Shown one piece after another: positions 24,490 through 32,847 of a stretch of DNA of 64,000 nucleotides (positions are counted from its first letter, which is position 1; each line of letters starts with the position of its first letter). The DNA is taken from positions 186,001 through 250,000 of the forward strand of contig NZ_JAEQND010000001.1 of NCBI RefSeq assembly GCF_016722765.1, in the 5' to 3' direction. This stretch comes from Ramlibacter alkalitolerans. Its GTDB lineage: Bacteria > Pseudomonadota > Gammaproteobacteria > Burkholderiales > Burkholderiaceae_C. A model generated the notes under the pieces. It was given only the letters and a program-made list of their open reading frames with translations. It made no database searches and had not been told where the DNA came from. The translations under genes were made by a program, and so were the position numbers.

Positions 24490-26223
24490 TCAGGACTTGG
24501 GGACGCGGCCGCGCGTTTCGGGGGCGGCGAGGAAGTCGAAGTCCACGCCCTTGTCGGCCTGCGTGACGGTGGTCAGGAACAGCTTGCGGTAGCCTCGGTC
24601 GGCGCTCGGCTCCGTCACCGGGTCGGCCTTCGCGCGCCGCGCCAGTTCCTCGTCGGAGACCAGCAGGCTGATCTCGCGCTTCTCCACCGACAGGCGGATG
24701 CGGTCGCCATTGCGCACCTGCCCCAGGGGCCCGCCGATGGCGGACTCCGGCGTCACGTGCAGCACGATGGTCCCGAAGGCGGTGCCGCTCATGCGTCCGT
24801 CCGAGATGCGCACCATGTCCTTCACGCCCTGCCGCGCCAGCTTGCGCGGCAGCGGGATGTAGCCGGCCTCGGGCATGCCCGGCGCGCCCTTGGGCCCGAT
24901 GTTCTTCAGCACCAGGATGTCGTCGGCCGCGACGTCGAGGTCCTCGCTGTCGATGCGGCTGGCGAGATCCTCCAGGCCCTCGAACACGACGGCGCGACCT
25001 TCGTGCTCCATCAGCTTCGGGTCGGCCGCCGACTGCTTGATGATCGCGCCACCCGGCGCCAGGTTGCCGCGCAGCACGGCGATGCCGCCCTGCGGATAGA
25101 TCGGCTGGTCGCGCGGACGGATCACGTCCTGCGGGAACGGCGGCGCGGCGCGTTCCAGCTCCTCGCCCAGCGTGCGGCCGGTGACGGTCAGCGCATCGAG
25201 GTGCAGCAGCGGCTTCAATTCGCGCAGCAGCGCGGGCATGCCGCCGGCCGCATCGAAGTGCTCCATGTAGTGCGCACCCGAGGGCTTCAGGTCCACCAGC
25301 ACCGGCGTCTCGCGGCCCATGCGGTCCAGCGCCTGCAGGTCGACCTCGAAGCCGAGGCGGCCCGCGATGGCCGTCAGGTGCACGATCGCGTTGGTCGAGC
25401 CGCCGATGGCGAGCAGCACGCGCATCGCGTTCTCGAACGCCTTTTCGGTCAGCACCTTGTCGATCGTGAGGCGGCTCTTCGCGATCTGCACCGCCACGGC
25501 GCCGGTCTGCTCCGCCACGCGCATGCGTGCCGAGGTCACGGCCGGCGGCGAGGCGCCGCCCGGCACCGTCATGCCCAGGGCCTCGGCGATGCAGGCCATG
25601 GTGCTGGCCGTGCCCATCACCGAGCAGGTGCCCACGCTGGGCACCAGCTGGTTGTTGACGTCGGAGATCTCCTGCGCATCGATCTCCTCGGCGCGGAACC
25701 TGGCCCAGTAGCGGCGGCAGTCGGTGCAGGCGCCGACCGTCTCGCCGCGATGCGAGCCGGTCAGCATGGAGCCGGTGATCAGCTGGATCGCGGGCAGGCC
25801 GGCCGAAGCCGCGCCCATCAGCTGCGCCGGCACGGTCTTGTCGCAACCGCCGATCAGCACCACGGCGTCCATCGGCTGCGCCCTGAGCATTTCCTCGGTG
25901 TCCATGGACATGAGGTTGCGCAGGTACATGCTGGTAGGCGCCGCGAAGCTCTCCCCGATCGAGATGGTCGGGAACTTCACCGGCAGGCCGCCGGCCAGCA
26001 TGATCCCGCGCTGCACCGCCTCCACCAGCTGCGGCATGTTGCCGTGGCACGGGTTGTAGCCGCTGCCCGTGTCGGTGATGCCGATCACGGGGCGCTCCAG
26101 CGCGTTGTCGGTCAGGCCCGAGCCCTTGATGAAGGCCTTGCGCAGGAACAGCGAGAAGCCCGCGTCACCGTAGTTCACCAGGCCCTTGCGCATGCCGGTG
26201 GGCTCGTCCTCTTTCTTCGTCAT
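24490..26223 (-). CDS. IlvD/Edd-family sugar-acid dehydratase (L-arabinonate dehydratase type)
   Basis: 577 residues. Putative [2Fe-2S] ligands Cys59 (GYNPCHGN), Cys127 (GGCDKT, with Lys129) and Cys200 (GTCSVMGTAST) match, from memory, those of the Rhizobium L-arabinonate dehydratase. SDGRMSG (474-480) carries the catalytic Ser. The segment GSHRGETVGACTDCRRYW is typical of pentonate dehydratases rather than of the biosynthetic IlvD. Together with the DapA-family enzyme and UxaA-like dehydratase nearby, it probably dehydrates a sugar acid to a 2-keto-3-deoxy acid. Biosynthetic dihydroxy-acid dehydratase remains possible. Confidence 0.82.
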   Translation of the reverse strand: MTKKEDEPTGMRKGLVNYGDAGFSLFLRKAFIKGSGLTDNALERPVIGITDTGSGYNPCHGNMPQLVEAVQRGIMLAGGLPVKFPTISIGESFAAPTSMYLRNLMSMDTEEMLRAQPMDAVVLIGGCDKTVPAQLMGAASAGLPAIQLITGSMLTGSHRGETVGACTDCRRYWARFRAEEIDAQEISDVNNQLVPSVGTCSVMGTASTMACIAEALGMTVPGGASPPAVTSARMRVAEQTGAVAVQIAKSRLTIDKVLTEKAFENAMRVLLAIGGSTNAIVHLTAIAGRLGFEVDLQALDRMGRETPVLVDLKPSGAHYMEHFDAAGGMPALLRELKPLLHLDALTVTGRTLGEELERAAPPFPQDVIRPRDQPIYPQGGIAVLRGNLAPGGAIIKQSAADPKLMEHEGRAVVFEGLEDLASRIDSEDLDVAADDILVLKNIGPKGAPGMPEAGYIPLPRKLARQGVKDMVRISDGRMSGTAFGTIVLHVTPESAIGGPLGQVRNGDRIRLSVEKREISLLVSDEELARRAKADPVTEPSADRGYRKLFLTTVTQADKGVDFDFLAAPETRGRVPKS

Positions 26224-26272
26224 TGCGTCATCTCGTCATTGCGTCATGTCGGTCGGCTCGCCGGGCCGACGA

Positions 26273-27262
26273 TCAGTCGGCCTTCACGCCGGTCTCGTCG
26301 ATCACCCTGGCCCACTTGCCCACTTCGGCATTCAGCCGCTCGGCGGCCTGCGCCGGCGTCTGCGGCGGCAGCACGTACACGCCCTGCTGCAGGAACTGCT
26401 CCTTCGCGGCCGGGTCCTGCATGATCTTGCCGATCTCGGTGTTCAGTTTAGCCAGCACGTCGGCCGGCGTCCCCGCCGGCGCCATCACGCCGAAGGTCGA
26501 CACCACCTCGAAATCCTTCCACGCGGCGCCGCCCGACTCGGCCACGGTCGGCACGTCGGGCAGCATGGAGATGCGCTGCGGCGTGGTCACCGCCAGCGCG
26601 CGCACCTTGCCGGACTTGATCTGCTGCAGCGCGGCCGGCACGGTCTCGGCCGCCATCAGTACCTGGCCGCCGATCAGGTCGGTCATGGCCGGGCCGCTGC
26701 CCTTGTAGGGCACGTGGATCGCATCGGCGCCGCTCTGCACGCGGAACATCTCCACCGCCATGCGCTGGGGCGCGCCGGCGCCCGAGGACGCATAGGTCAG
26801 TTTCTTCGGGTTGGCCTTGGCGAAGCTCACCAGCTGCTGGAAGTTCTGCGCCGGCACCGAGGGATGCACGATGAAGACCAGCGGCACATAGCCCACCACC
26901 TGCACGGGCACGAGGTCCTTCTGCAGGTCGTAGGAGATCCGGCCCTTCTCCAGCTTGGCCATGGTGGAGTGCGAAGTCATGGCCGCCATCAGCAGCGTGT
27001 AGCCGTCCGGCTTCGACTTCGCGGCCACGTCGGCGCCGATGTTGCCGCCGGCGCCGCCGCGGTTGTCCACCACCACCTGCTGGCCCAGCGCGGTCGAGAG
27101 GCGTTGCGCGACGATGCGGCCGATGACGTCGGTGGCGCCGCCGGGCGGGTACGGGACCACCAGCTTCACGGGGTGGTCGGGCCAGGCCGCGAGGGCGGCG
27201 GCGGGCAGCACGGCGGCAGTGACGAGGCCGGCGCACAAGGCGCGGCGCAGCAGGGAAGCCAT
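26273..27262 (-). CDS. Bug-family substrate-binding protein (tripartite tricarboxylate transporter type)
   Basis: 329 residues with a Sec signal (SLLRRALCAGLVTAAVLPAA, cleavage near ALAA-WP). Mature-protein marks: WPDHPVKLVVPYPPGGATD, VVDNRGGAGGNIGADVAAKS, PDGYTLLMA and YAVEMF-like RMAVEMFRV, all TctC/Bug. ATG 27262 is chosen because it begins the signal peptide; the longer frame runs through the promoter. Bug proteins bind carboxylic or sugar acids. No TctA/TctB membrane genes are in the window. It lies 49 bases upstream of the dehydratase gene, so both may serve one substrate. Confidence 0.9.
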   Translation of the reverse strand: MASLLRRALCAGLVTAAVLPAAALAAWPDHPVKLVVPYPPGGATDVIGRIVAQRLSTALGQQVVVDNRGGAGGNIGADVAAKSKPDGYTLLMAAMTSHSTMAKLEKGRISYDLQKDLVPVQVVGYVPLVFIVHPSVPAQNFQQLVSFAKANPKKLTYASSGAGAPQRMAVEMFRVQSGADAIHVPYKGSGPAMTDLIGGQVLMAAETVPAALQQIKSGKVRALAVTTPQRISMLPDVPTVAESGGAAWKDFEVVSTFGVMAPAGTPADVLAKLNTEIGKIMQDPAAKEQFLQQGVYVLPPQTPAQAAERLNAEVGKWARVIDETGVKAD

Positions 27263-27398
27263 CTTTCTTTGTCTCCTGTGGATTGGTCCGGATTCAGCCG
27301 AGCTGGCAGTGTGGCAGCACGCGGGCCCGGCGAAACCCAGCTGGCTTATCTTCAGAACACAAATAATCTTGCGCTCCGGCTCACGACAATCGCCCACC

Positions 27399-28331
27399 AT
27401 GACCGCCGCTCCCCACCGCCTGCAGGGCGTCTTCTCGCCCGTCCTCACCCCCTTCAACGCCGACGCCACGCCGGATGCGGACCGCTTCATCCGCCACTGC
27501 CGCTGGCTGCTGGACCAGGAAGTGGGCCTTGCGGTCTTCGGCACCAACTCGGAGGCGAACTCGATGTCGGTGGCCGAGAAGCGCCGCCTGCTCGAGGCCC
27601 TGCTGGAAGCGGGCATCCCGCCGGCGCGGCTGATGCCCGGCACCGGCTGCTGCGCCGTGCCCGATTCCATCGAGCTGACGAAGATGGCGGTGGCCGCGGG
27701 CGTGGGCGGCGTGCTGATGCTGCCGCCCTTCTACTACAAGGGCGTCAGCGACGAGGGCCTGTACCGCGCCTTCGCCAGCGTGATCGACGCGGTGGCCGAC
27801 GAGCGCCTGCGCGTGTACCTGTACCACATCCCGCCGGTGTCGAACGTGGCGATCACGCGCGCCCTGGTGGAGCGCCTGCTGAAGGCCTATCCGAAGGCCA
27901 TCGCCGGCATGAAGGACAGCTCGGGCGACTGGAACAACACGAAGTCCTTCATCGAGGAATTCGGCCCGCAGGGCTTCGACGTGTTCGCCGGCAGCGAGAC
28001 CTTCCTGCTGGCCGACCTGCGCGCGGGCGGCCCCGGCTGCATCACGGCAACGGCCAACGTCAACCCGACGAAGATCGTGCAGCTGTACAAGACCTGGCGC
28101 AACGCCGACGCCGACGACCAGCAGAAGGCGCTGGACGGCACGCGCGCGGCCTTCGCGCAGTTCCCGATGATTCCCGCGATGAAGGCGGCGATCGCCTGGA
28201 AGACCGGCCGCCAGGACTGGCTGCACGTGCGCCCGCCGCTGGTGGACCTCGACGCCGGGCAGCAGCAGACCCTGCAGGCGGCGCTGGACAAGGTCGGCTT
28301 CACCCTGCCCAACGCGGGCGCGCTGGCGTAG
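27399..28331 (+). CDS. DapA-family (dihydrodipicolinate synthase/KDG aldolase-like) enzyme
   Basis: 310 residues, a class I aldolase-type TIM barrel. Schiff-base Lys172 is in GMKDSSGDW and the proton-relay Tyr142 in YLYHIPPVSN. GTNSEANSMSVAEKRRL replaces the GTTGE motif of true DapA, pointing away from lysine synthesis and towards 2-keto-3-deoxy sugar acids (aldolase or dehydratase). It diverges from the Bug/dehydratase pair. The AT-rich stretch around 27347-27372 in the 136-base gap probably carries the promoters. Confidence 0.82.
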   Translation: MTAAPHRLQGVFSPVLTPFNADATPDADRFIRHCRWLLDQEVGLAVFGTNSEANSMSVAEKRRLLEALLEAGIPPARLMPGTGCCAVPDSIELTKMAVAAGVGGVLMLPPFYYKGVSDEGLYRAFASVIDAVADERLRVYLYHIPPVSNVAITRALVERLLKAYPKAIAGMKDSSGDWNNTKSFIEEFGPQGFDVFAGSETFLLADLRAGGPGCITATANVNPTKIVQLYKTWRNADADDQQKALDGTRAAFAQFPMIPAMKAAIAWKTGRQDWLHVRPPLVDLDAGQQQTLQAALDKVGFTLPNAGALA

Positions 28332-28366
28332 GCAGGAGCGTTCCCGCGCGCGGGCCTGATGCCAGA

Positions 28367-28380
28367 TTGCTCTGGATCAA
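28367..28380 (+). promoter_or_regulatory. FNR/Anr-like box ahead of small ORF
   Basis: TTGCT-CTGG-ATCAA differs by one base from the FNR/Anr consensus TTGAT-N4-ATCAA. It lies 87 bases before the start of the 76-residue gene. No convincing -10 could be placed, so this is tentative. Confidence 0.35.
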
Positions 28381-28467
28381 TTGCCGGTCCCTTGCGCGGG
28401 GGTCGCGGCCCGATGGGAATGACTTGCATCAAGCCGCGCGAGGGGGTCTTCCCTTCTACTCCCTTCC

Positions 28468-28698
28468 ATGAACACGCGGCCCTTGACCATGCCTCCCGTG
28501 CAGCGCGCGCTGCTGCGGGAGTTCGAGCGCCTGCACGACGAGTGGCGCACGGCCTGCGAAGCGGCCGATGCGATCGAGTGCATGAAGCTCAGCCGCGAGG
28601 AGGAATTCGCGGAGGTGCAGCGGCTGCTGGAGTACCGGCTGGTGGCCGATCGGCTGCACCAGGAGGCGATGCGGCTGTTGCGGGAGACGCCGATCTGA
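28468..28698 (+). CDS. Small hypothetical protein
   Basis: 76 residues, charged and probably all-helical (ALLREFERLHDEWRTACEAA, EEEFAEVQRLLEYRLVADRL). I do not recognise a family. Codon third positions are almost all G or C, as in neighbouring real genes, which supports coding. No strong ribosome site is visible before ATG 28468; a second ATG seven codons in is possible. It is isolated: 136 bases after the DapA-family gene and followed by a repeat cluster. Confidence 0.5.
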   Translation: MNTRPLTMPPVQRALLREFERLHDEWRTACEAADAIECMKLSREEEFAEVQRLLEYRLVADRLHQEAMRLLRETPI

Positions 28699-28707
28699 GG
28701 CGTCGCA

Positions 28708-28894
28708 GCGCTGGGGTTCGCGCGCTGGCGCGGCTCACCGCCAGCCTACAGAAAACCGCCAGGTGGGGGCGCGTGATGCGGTCCCGTGGCAACGCTGGGG
28801 TTCGCGCTGGCGCGGCTCACCGCCAGCCTACAGAACACCGCCGGCCGTGATGCGACCTCGTAGGCTGGAGGTGGAGCGAAGCGAAACCCCAGCG
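28708..28894. repeat. Three units of the CTGGGGTTCG...CCAGCCTAC repeat
   Basis: Two same-direction units (28708-28751, 28791-28833) begin CGCTGGGGTTCG and end CACCGCCAGCCTACAG. A third is inverted (28860-28894, GTAGGCTGGAGGTGGAGCG to AAACCCCAGCG). They fill most of the 206-base gap between the small gene and the UxaA-like gene. Two more units occur at 39124-39223. Confidence 0.85.
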
Positions 28895-28904
28895 CTCCGC
28901 ACCC

Positions 28905-30452
28905 TCAGCTCACCACCCCGATGTTCCACGGCACGAACTCGTGGTTCCCCAGGTCGAGCAACTCGCTCTTGCTGCGCTCCCCGGACGCGATCCGCAGCAT
29001 CAACCGGAAGATCTCTTCGGCCGTCTCCGGCATGGTCTTCGTCCCGTCGAGGATCTCGCCGCAGTTGTAGTCCATGTCCTCGGTCAGGCGCGAATACATC
29101 GGCGTGTTGGTCGCCAGCTTGATCGAGGGCACCGGCTTGGCACCGAACATCGAGCCGCGGCCGGTGGTGAACAGGATCATGTTCGCGCCGCCGGCGATCT
29201 GCCCGGTCGCCGAACACGGGTCGAAGCCGGGCGTGTCCATGAACACGAAGCCCGGCTGCTGCACCGGCTCGGCGTAGCGGTACACCTCCATCAGCCCGGT
29301 GGTGCCGCCCTTCATCGAGGAGCCCAGCGACTTCTCGAAGATGTTGGCCAGCCCGCCGACGTTGTTGCCGGGGCTCACCGCGCCGTTGATCTGCACGTCG
29401 CGGCCGGGGGAGTACTCCTCCTTCCACCAGCGGATGCGCTCGATCAGCTTGCGGCCGACCGCTTCGCTCACCGCGCGCCGCGTCAGCGTGTGCTCCACGC
29501 CGTAGATCTCCGGCGTCTCCGACATGATGGCGGTGCCGCCATGGCGCACCAGGATGTCCATCGCGGCACCAAGCGCGGGATTGGCGGTGATCGACGAGAA
29601 GCCGTCCGAGCCGCCGCACTGCAGGCCGATCTTCAGGTGCTTCGCCGAGACCGGCACGCGCACCACGTCGTTGGCGCGCGGCAGCATCTTCTGCACGGCC
29701 TCCACGGCCGCCTCCACCGTCTTGCGGGTGCCGCCCGACTCCTGCATCACGAAGGTCTGCAGGCGCGGATTCGCCTCCAGCCGCTCCTGCGCCATCAGGC
29801 CGGAGAGTTGGTTGCGCTCGCAGCCCAGGCCGATGATCAGCACGGCCGCGAAGTTGGGATGCTTCGCGTAGCCGCCGATGGTCCGCCGCAGCAGGTCCAT
29901 CGGCTCGCCGCTCATCTCCATGCCGCAGCCCAGGCCGTGCGAGAGGCCGACCACCCCATCGATGTTCGGGAATTCCGCCAGGCGCTCTTGCGTGAACCAC
30001 TCGGCCACCTTGTGCACGACGGTGGCCGAGCAGTTGACCGTCGACAGGATGCCGATGTAGTTGCGCGTGCCGACTTCGCCGTTCGCGCGCACGTAGCCCA
30101 TGAAGCTGGCCTGTTCCGGCTCGGGCAGCACCGGCGTCGCCACGTACTCCTTGCCGTAGGCGTAGTCGCGGTCGAACTCCCGGAACGTGACGTTGTGCGA
30201 GTGCACGTAGCTGCCGGCGGCGATGTCCTGCGCCGCGAAGCCGATGCACACGTTGTACTTCAGGATCGCCTCTCCCGCCTGGATCGCACGGGCAGCGAGC
30301 TTGTGGCCCGCCGGCACCTGGCTGCGGCTGGTGAAGCCTTCGCTGGGCACCGGCGTGCCGATGCCCACGTCCACGCGCGCCACGACGACGTTGTCGTTCG
30401 GGTGCAGCCGGATGATGGGGCCGGCGACCTTCTTGGCGGAGAGTTCGATCAT
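28905..30452 (-). CDS. UxaA/GarD-family sugar-acid dehydratase (altronate dehydratase-like)
   Basis: 515 residues. An N-terminal SAF-like domain (about 1-90; IRLHPNDNVVVAR, HSHNVTF) is followed by the large catalytic domain with GTRNYIGILSTVNCSATV, GLSHGLGCG, GLGCERNQ, ESGGT and QCGGSDGFS, the Fe-binding Cys-rich motifs of altronate/galactarate dehydratases. ATG 30452 starts the SAF domain. It removes water from an aldonate or aldarate to give a 2-keto-3-deoxy acid. It diverges from a LysR gene that probably controls it, with a dyad in the gap. Confidence 0.87.
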   Translation of the reverse strand: MIELSAKKVAGPIIRLHPNDNVVVARVDVGIGTPVPSEGFTSRSQVPAGHKLAARAIQAGEAILKYNVCIGFAAQDIAAGSYVHSHNVTFREFDRDYAYGKEYVATPVLPEPEQASFMGYVRANGEVGTRNYIGILSTVNCSATVVHKVAEWFTQERLAEFPNIDGVVGLSHGLGCGMEMSGEPMDLLRRTIGGYAKHPNFAAVLIIGLGCERNQLSGLMAQERLEANPRLQTFVMQESGGTRKTVEAAVEAVQKMLPRANDVVRVPVSAKHLKIGLQCGGSDGFSSITANPALGAAMDILVRHGGTAIMSETPEIYGVEHTLTRRAVSEAVGRKLIERIRWWKEEYSPGRDVQINGAVSPGNNVGGLANIFEKSLGSSMKGGTTGLMEVYRYAEPVQQPGFVFMDTPGFDPCSATGQIAGGANMILFTTGRGSMFGAKPVPSIKLATNTPMYSRLTEDMDYNCGEILDGTKTMPETAEEIFRLMLRIASGERSKSELLDLGNHEFVPWNIGVVS

Positions 30453-30550
30453 GGTGCTGCCTGGTTGTGGGCGCAGATCCCGCGACATGGGGGCCGGCCA
30501 GCACGGATCATCGCCCGTCGGCGCAAGGCGAGGAATCGGCCGTTTCCACA

Positions 30551-30566
30551 TTCAATCGATAATGAA
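30551..30566. promoter_or_regulatory. LysR-type dyad between uxaA-like and lysR genes
   Basis: TTCAATCGATAATGAA: TTCA/TGAA arms around ATCGAT, AT-rich, 13 bases before the lysR start and 99 bases from the dehydratase start. A self-regulating LysR site is likely. Confidence 0.45.
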
Positions 30567-30578
30567 GTTTTGTTCCGG

Positions 30579-31454
30579 ATGGACACGCAGTTCCTGCAAA
30601 GCTTCGTCATGGTGGTCGACAGCGGCTCGATGGCCGAAGCCGCGCGCCGCCTCGACCTGACGCCCGCGGCCGTCGCGGCACGGGTCAAGTCGCTCGAGGA
30701 CGTCATGGGGACCCCCCTCGTGCGGCGCGCCGGCCGCACCGTCAAGCCCACCGAGTCGGGGCTGCGGATCCTGAACCACGCGCGCGGCGTGCTGCGCGAC
30801 GTGCGCAACCTGCACGCGCTGGCCAACGACGATGCGCCCTTCGGCGAGTGGCGCCTGGGCGTGTCCTCCTCCGCGCTCACGGGCCTGCTGCCGCCGCTGC
30901 TGCGCGGCCTCTACGACAAGCACCCCAAGCTCGCCGTGTACATGGAGCCGGGCAACTCCGGCACGCTGTACCAGCGCGTCACCGCGGGGGTGCTGGACGC
31001 GGCCGTGATCGTCGAGCCGCAGTTCACGCTGCCCAAGTCCTGCGGCTGGCAGGTGCTGGTGGAAGAGCCCCTGTGCGTGCTGGCACCGGCATCCCTGGCC
31101 GGGCGCGACCCGCTGGACCTGCTGGCGAGCGAGCCCTTCATCCGCTACGACCGCAGCATGTGGGGCGGCCGCATGGCCGACGCCTACCTGCGCGAGCACC
31201 ACATCCAGCCGCAGGAGCGCATCGAGATCGACCATCTCAATGCGATCGCGACCTTCGTCCATCAGGGCCTCGGCGTGGCGCTGGTGCCCGACTGGACGCC
31301 GCCGTGGCCGGAAGGCCTGGACGTGCTGCGCATCCCGCTCCCGCCACCCGCACCGGTGCGCCGCATGGGAATGGTGTGGAGCGAAGGTCCGAAGGCCGCG
31401 CTGGCACGCGCCCTGCTCGCGCAGGCCGGCAGCACCCCTGCGGGTAAGCACTAA
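30579..31454 (+). CDS. LysR-family transcriptional regulator
   Basis: 291 residues. The N-terminal winged helix (MDTQFLQSFVMVVDSGSMAE, LTPAAVAARVKSLEDVMGTP) is followed by a periplasmic-binding-like effector domain (GEWRLGVSSSALTGLLPPLL to LGVALVPDW). ATG 30579 is the start of the conserved HTH. It diverges from the UxaA-like gene, so the inducer is probably a sugar acid or its keto-deoxy product. Confidence 0.88.
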   Translation: MDTQFLQSFVMVVDSGSMAEAARRLDLTPAAVAARVKSLEDVMGTPLVRRAGRTVKPTESGLRILNHARGVLRDVRNLHALANDDAPFGEWRLGVSSSALTGLLPPLLRGLYDKHPKLAVYMEPGNSGTLYQRVTAGVLDAAVIVEPQFTLPKSCGWQVLVEEPLCVLAPASLAGRDPLDLLASEPFIRYDRSMWGGRMADAYLREHHIQPQERIEIDHLNAIATFVHQGLGVALVPDWTPPWPEGLDVLRIPLPPPAPVRRMGMVWSEGPKAALARALLAQAGSTPAGKH

Positions 31455-31545
31455 TCACATTCGTGCGCGACCGTTGTCACGCCCGCTGGCCCGGCGGCAT
31501 CTAAGGCTCTGTCACCGCCGCTGTGGCGGTTGAGGGAGCTTCCTG

Positions 31546-32841
31546 ATGCACGCACGCCTGATCTCCAGACTTCCCCGTGTCCCGCTGCTCGCGCTCGTCG
31601 CGGTGGCGGGCCTGTCGCTCGCCAGCTGCGGCGGCGGCGATGACGAGGTCGATCTCTCGACCGTCTTCCCGCCCACGCCGCCGAACCCGACGCTGGTCGG
31701 GCAGGGACAACCGATCTTCCGCTTCGAGACCTTCGGCGACGAGACCTTCTTCACCGACGTGCTGCAGTTGAACACGGTGGTGGAGACCGCGGTCACGCCC
31801 ACCGTGGCGCTCGGCGTCGGCCTCAAGGTCGATGCCGAGGCCCTGCCGCCGGCCGTGGTGCAAGGCGTCCAGAACGGCAGCATCTCGCTGACGGATCCCC
31901 AGACGACGCTCGCCCTCATCGAGCTCGATGCCGTGCTCGGGCTGAAGGGCCAGGTGACCACCGACGCGAACGGCGTGAAGCACCTGGCGCGGCTGGGCGT
32001 GACCTGCGCCATCTGCCACTCCACGGTGGACAACAGTTTCAGCACACCGGCCATTCCCGCGGGCAACATCGGCAAGCGCCTGGACGGCTGGCCCAATCGC
32101 GACCTGAACGTCGGCGCCATCGTCGCCCTGTCACCGGCGCTGCCCGCTGCCGTGAAGGCGGTCTACAACTCGTGGGGCCCGGGCTTGTACGACGACCGCT
32201 TCAACATCGTGGACGGCGGCACGCCCTTCCATGGCGACGGCGTCAACAAGCCGGCTGTGATCCCGCCCGCGTACGGCCTGCTGGGCGTGAACAAGACCAC
32301 CTTCACCGGTGACGGCAACGACATCGCCTACTGGAACCGCTATGTCGCCGTCACGCAGTTCGGCGGCCACGGCACCTTCACCGAACCGCGCCTGAACCTC
32401 AACGTGAAGAACGGCACCGACGACCTGGTGAGCTCCAAGCTGCCGGCGCTGCAGGCCTACCAGCTCTCGCTGGAACCGCCGGCGCCACCAGCCGGCTCCT
32501 TCGACGTCGCGGCCGCCGCGCGCGGGCAGGCGCTGTTCAACGGCAAGGCGCAGTGCTCCACCTGCCACAGCGGCCCGAGGTTCACCGACGCCAACGAGCG
32601 GCTGCACCCGCAATCCGACTCGATGTCCCTGGATACCTCAACGCCCACCCACGCCGACCGCTCCGCCACCAAGCAGTACCGCACCACGCCGCTGCGCGGC
32701 ATCTGGCAGCACCCGCCGTACTTCCACGACGGCTCCGCCCCGACGCTCGACGTCGTGGTCGCCCGCTACAACGACCGGCGGTCGCTCGGCCTGAGCGCCG
32801 CGGAGATGGCGGACCTGGTGAATTACCTCAAGTCGATCTGA
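31546..32841 (+). CDS. Di-heme cytochrome c lipoprotein
   Basis: 431 residues. The signal peptide ends in the lipobox LASC (Cys28), followed by GGGDDE. Heme motifs are CAICH (154-158) and CSTCH (337-341). The C-terminal part (TTPLRGIWQHPPYFHDGSAPTLDVVV) looks like the second domain of MauG/cytochrome-c-peroxidase-type proteins, with the Met or His ligand region around HPPYFHDG. Probably a membrane-anchored periplasmic electron carrier or peroxidase-like enzyme. RBS GAGGGAG precedes ATG 31546. The ECF sigma gene starts 6 bases after the stop. Confidence 0.85.
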   Translation: MHARLISRLPRVPLLALVAVAGLSLASCGGGDDEVDLSTVFPPTPPNPTLVGQGQPIFRFETFGDETFFTDVLQLNTVVETAVTPTVALGVGLKVDAEALPPAVVQGVQNGSISLTDPQTTLALIELDAVLGLKGQVTTDANGVKHLARLGVTCAICHSTVDNSFSTPAIPAGNIGKRLDGWPNRDLNVGAIVALSPALPAAVKAVYNSWGPGLYDDRFNIVDGGTPFHGDGVNKPAVIPPAYGLLGVNKTTFTGDGNDIAYWNRYVAVTQFGGHGTFTEPRLNLNVKNGTDDLVSSKLPALQAYQLSLEPPAPPAGSFDVAAAARGQALFNGKAQCSTCHSGPRFTDANERLHPQSDSMSLDTSTPTHADRSATKQYRTTPLRGIWQHPPYFHDGSAPTLDVVVARYNDRRSLGLSAAEMADLVNYLKSI

Positions 32842-32847
32842 GGAACC

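Noticed and set aside
24490-26223. Calling the IlvD/Edd protein plain ilvD
   Set aside because: The Cys59/127/200 spacing and the CTDCRRYW segment, plus sugar-acid neighbours, fit pentonate dehydratases better; left without a symbol because the substrate is unproven.
31513-31531. CCGCC-GCTGT-GGCGG hairpin before the cytochrome lipoprotein
   Set aside because: The stem is only 5 bp and no T-run follows; too weak to call a terminator.
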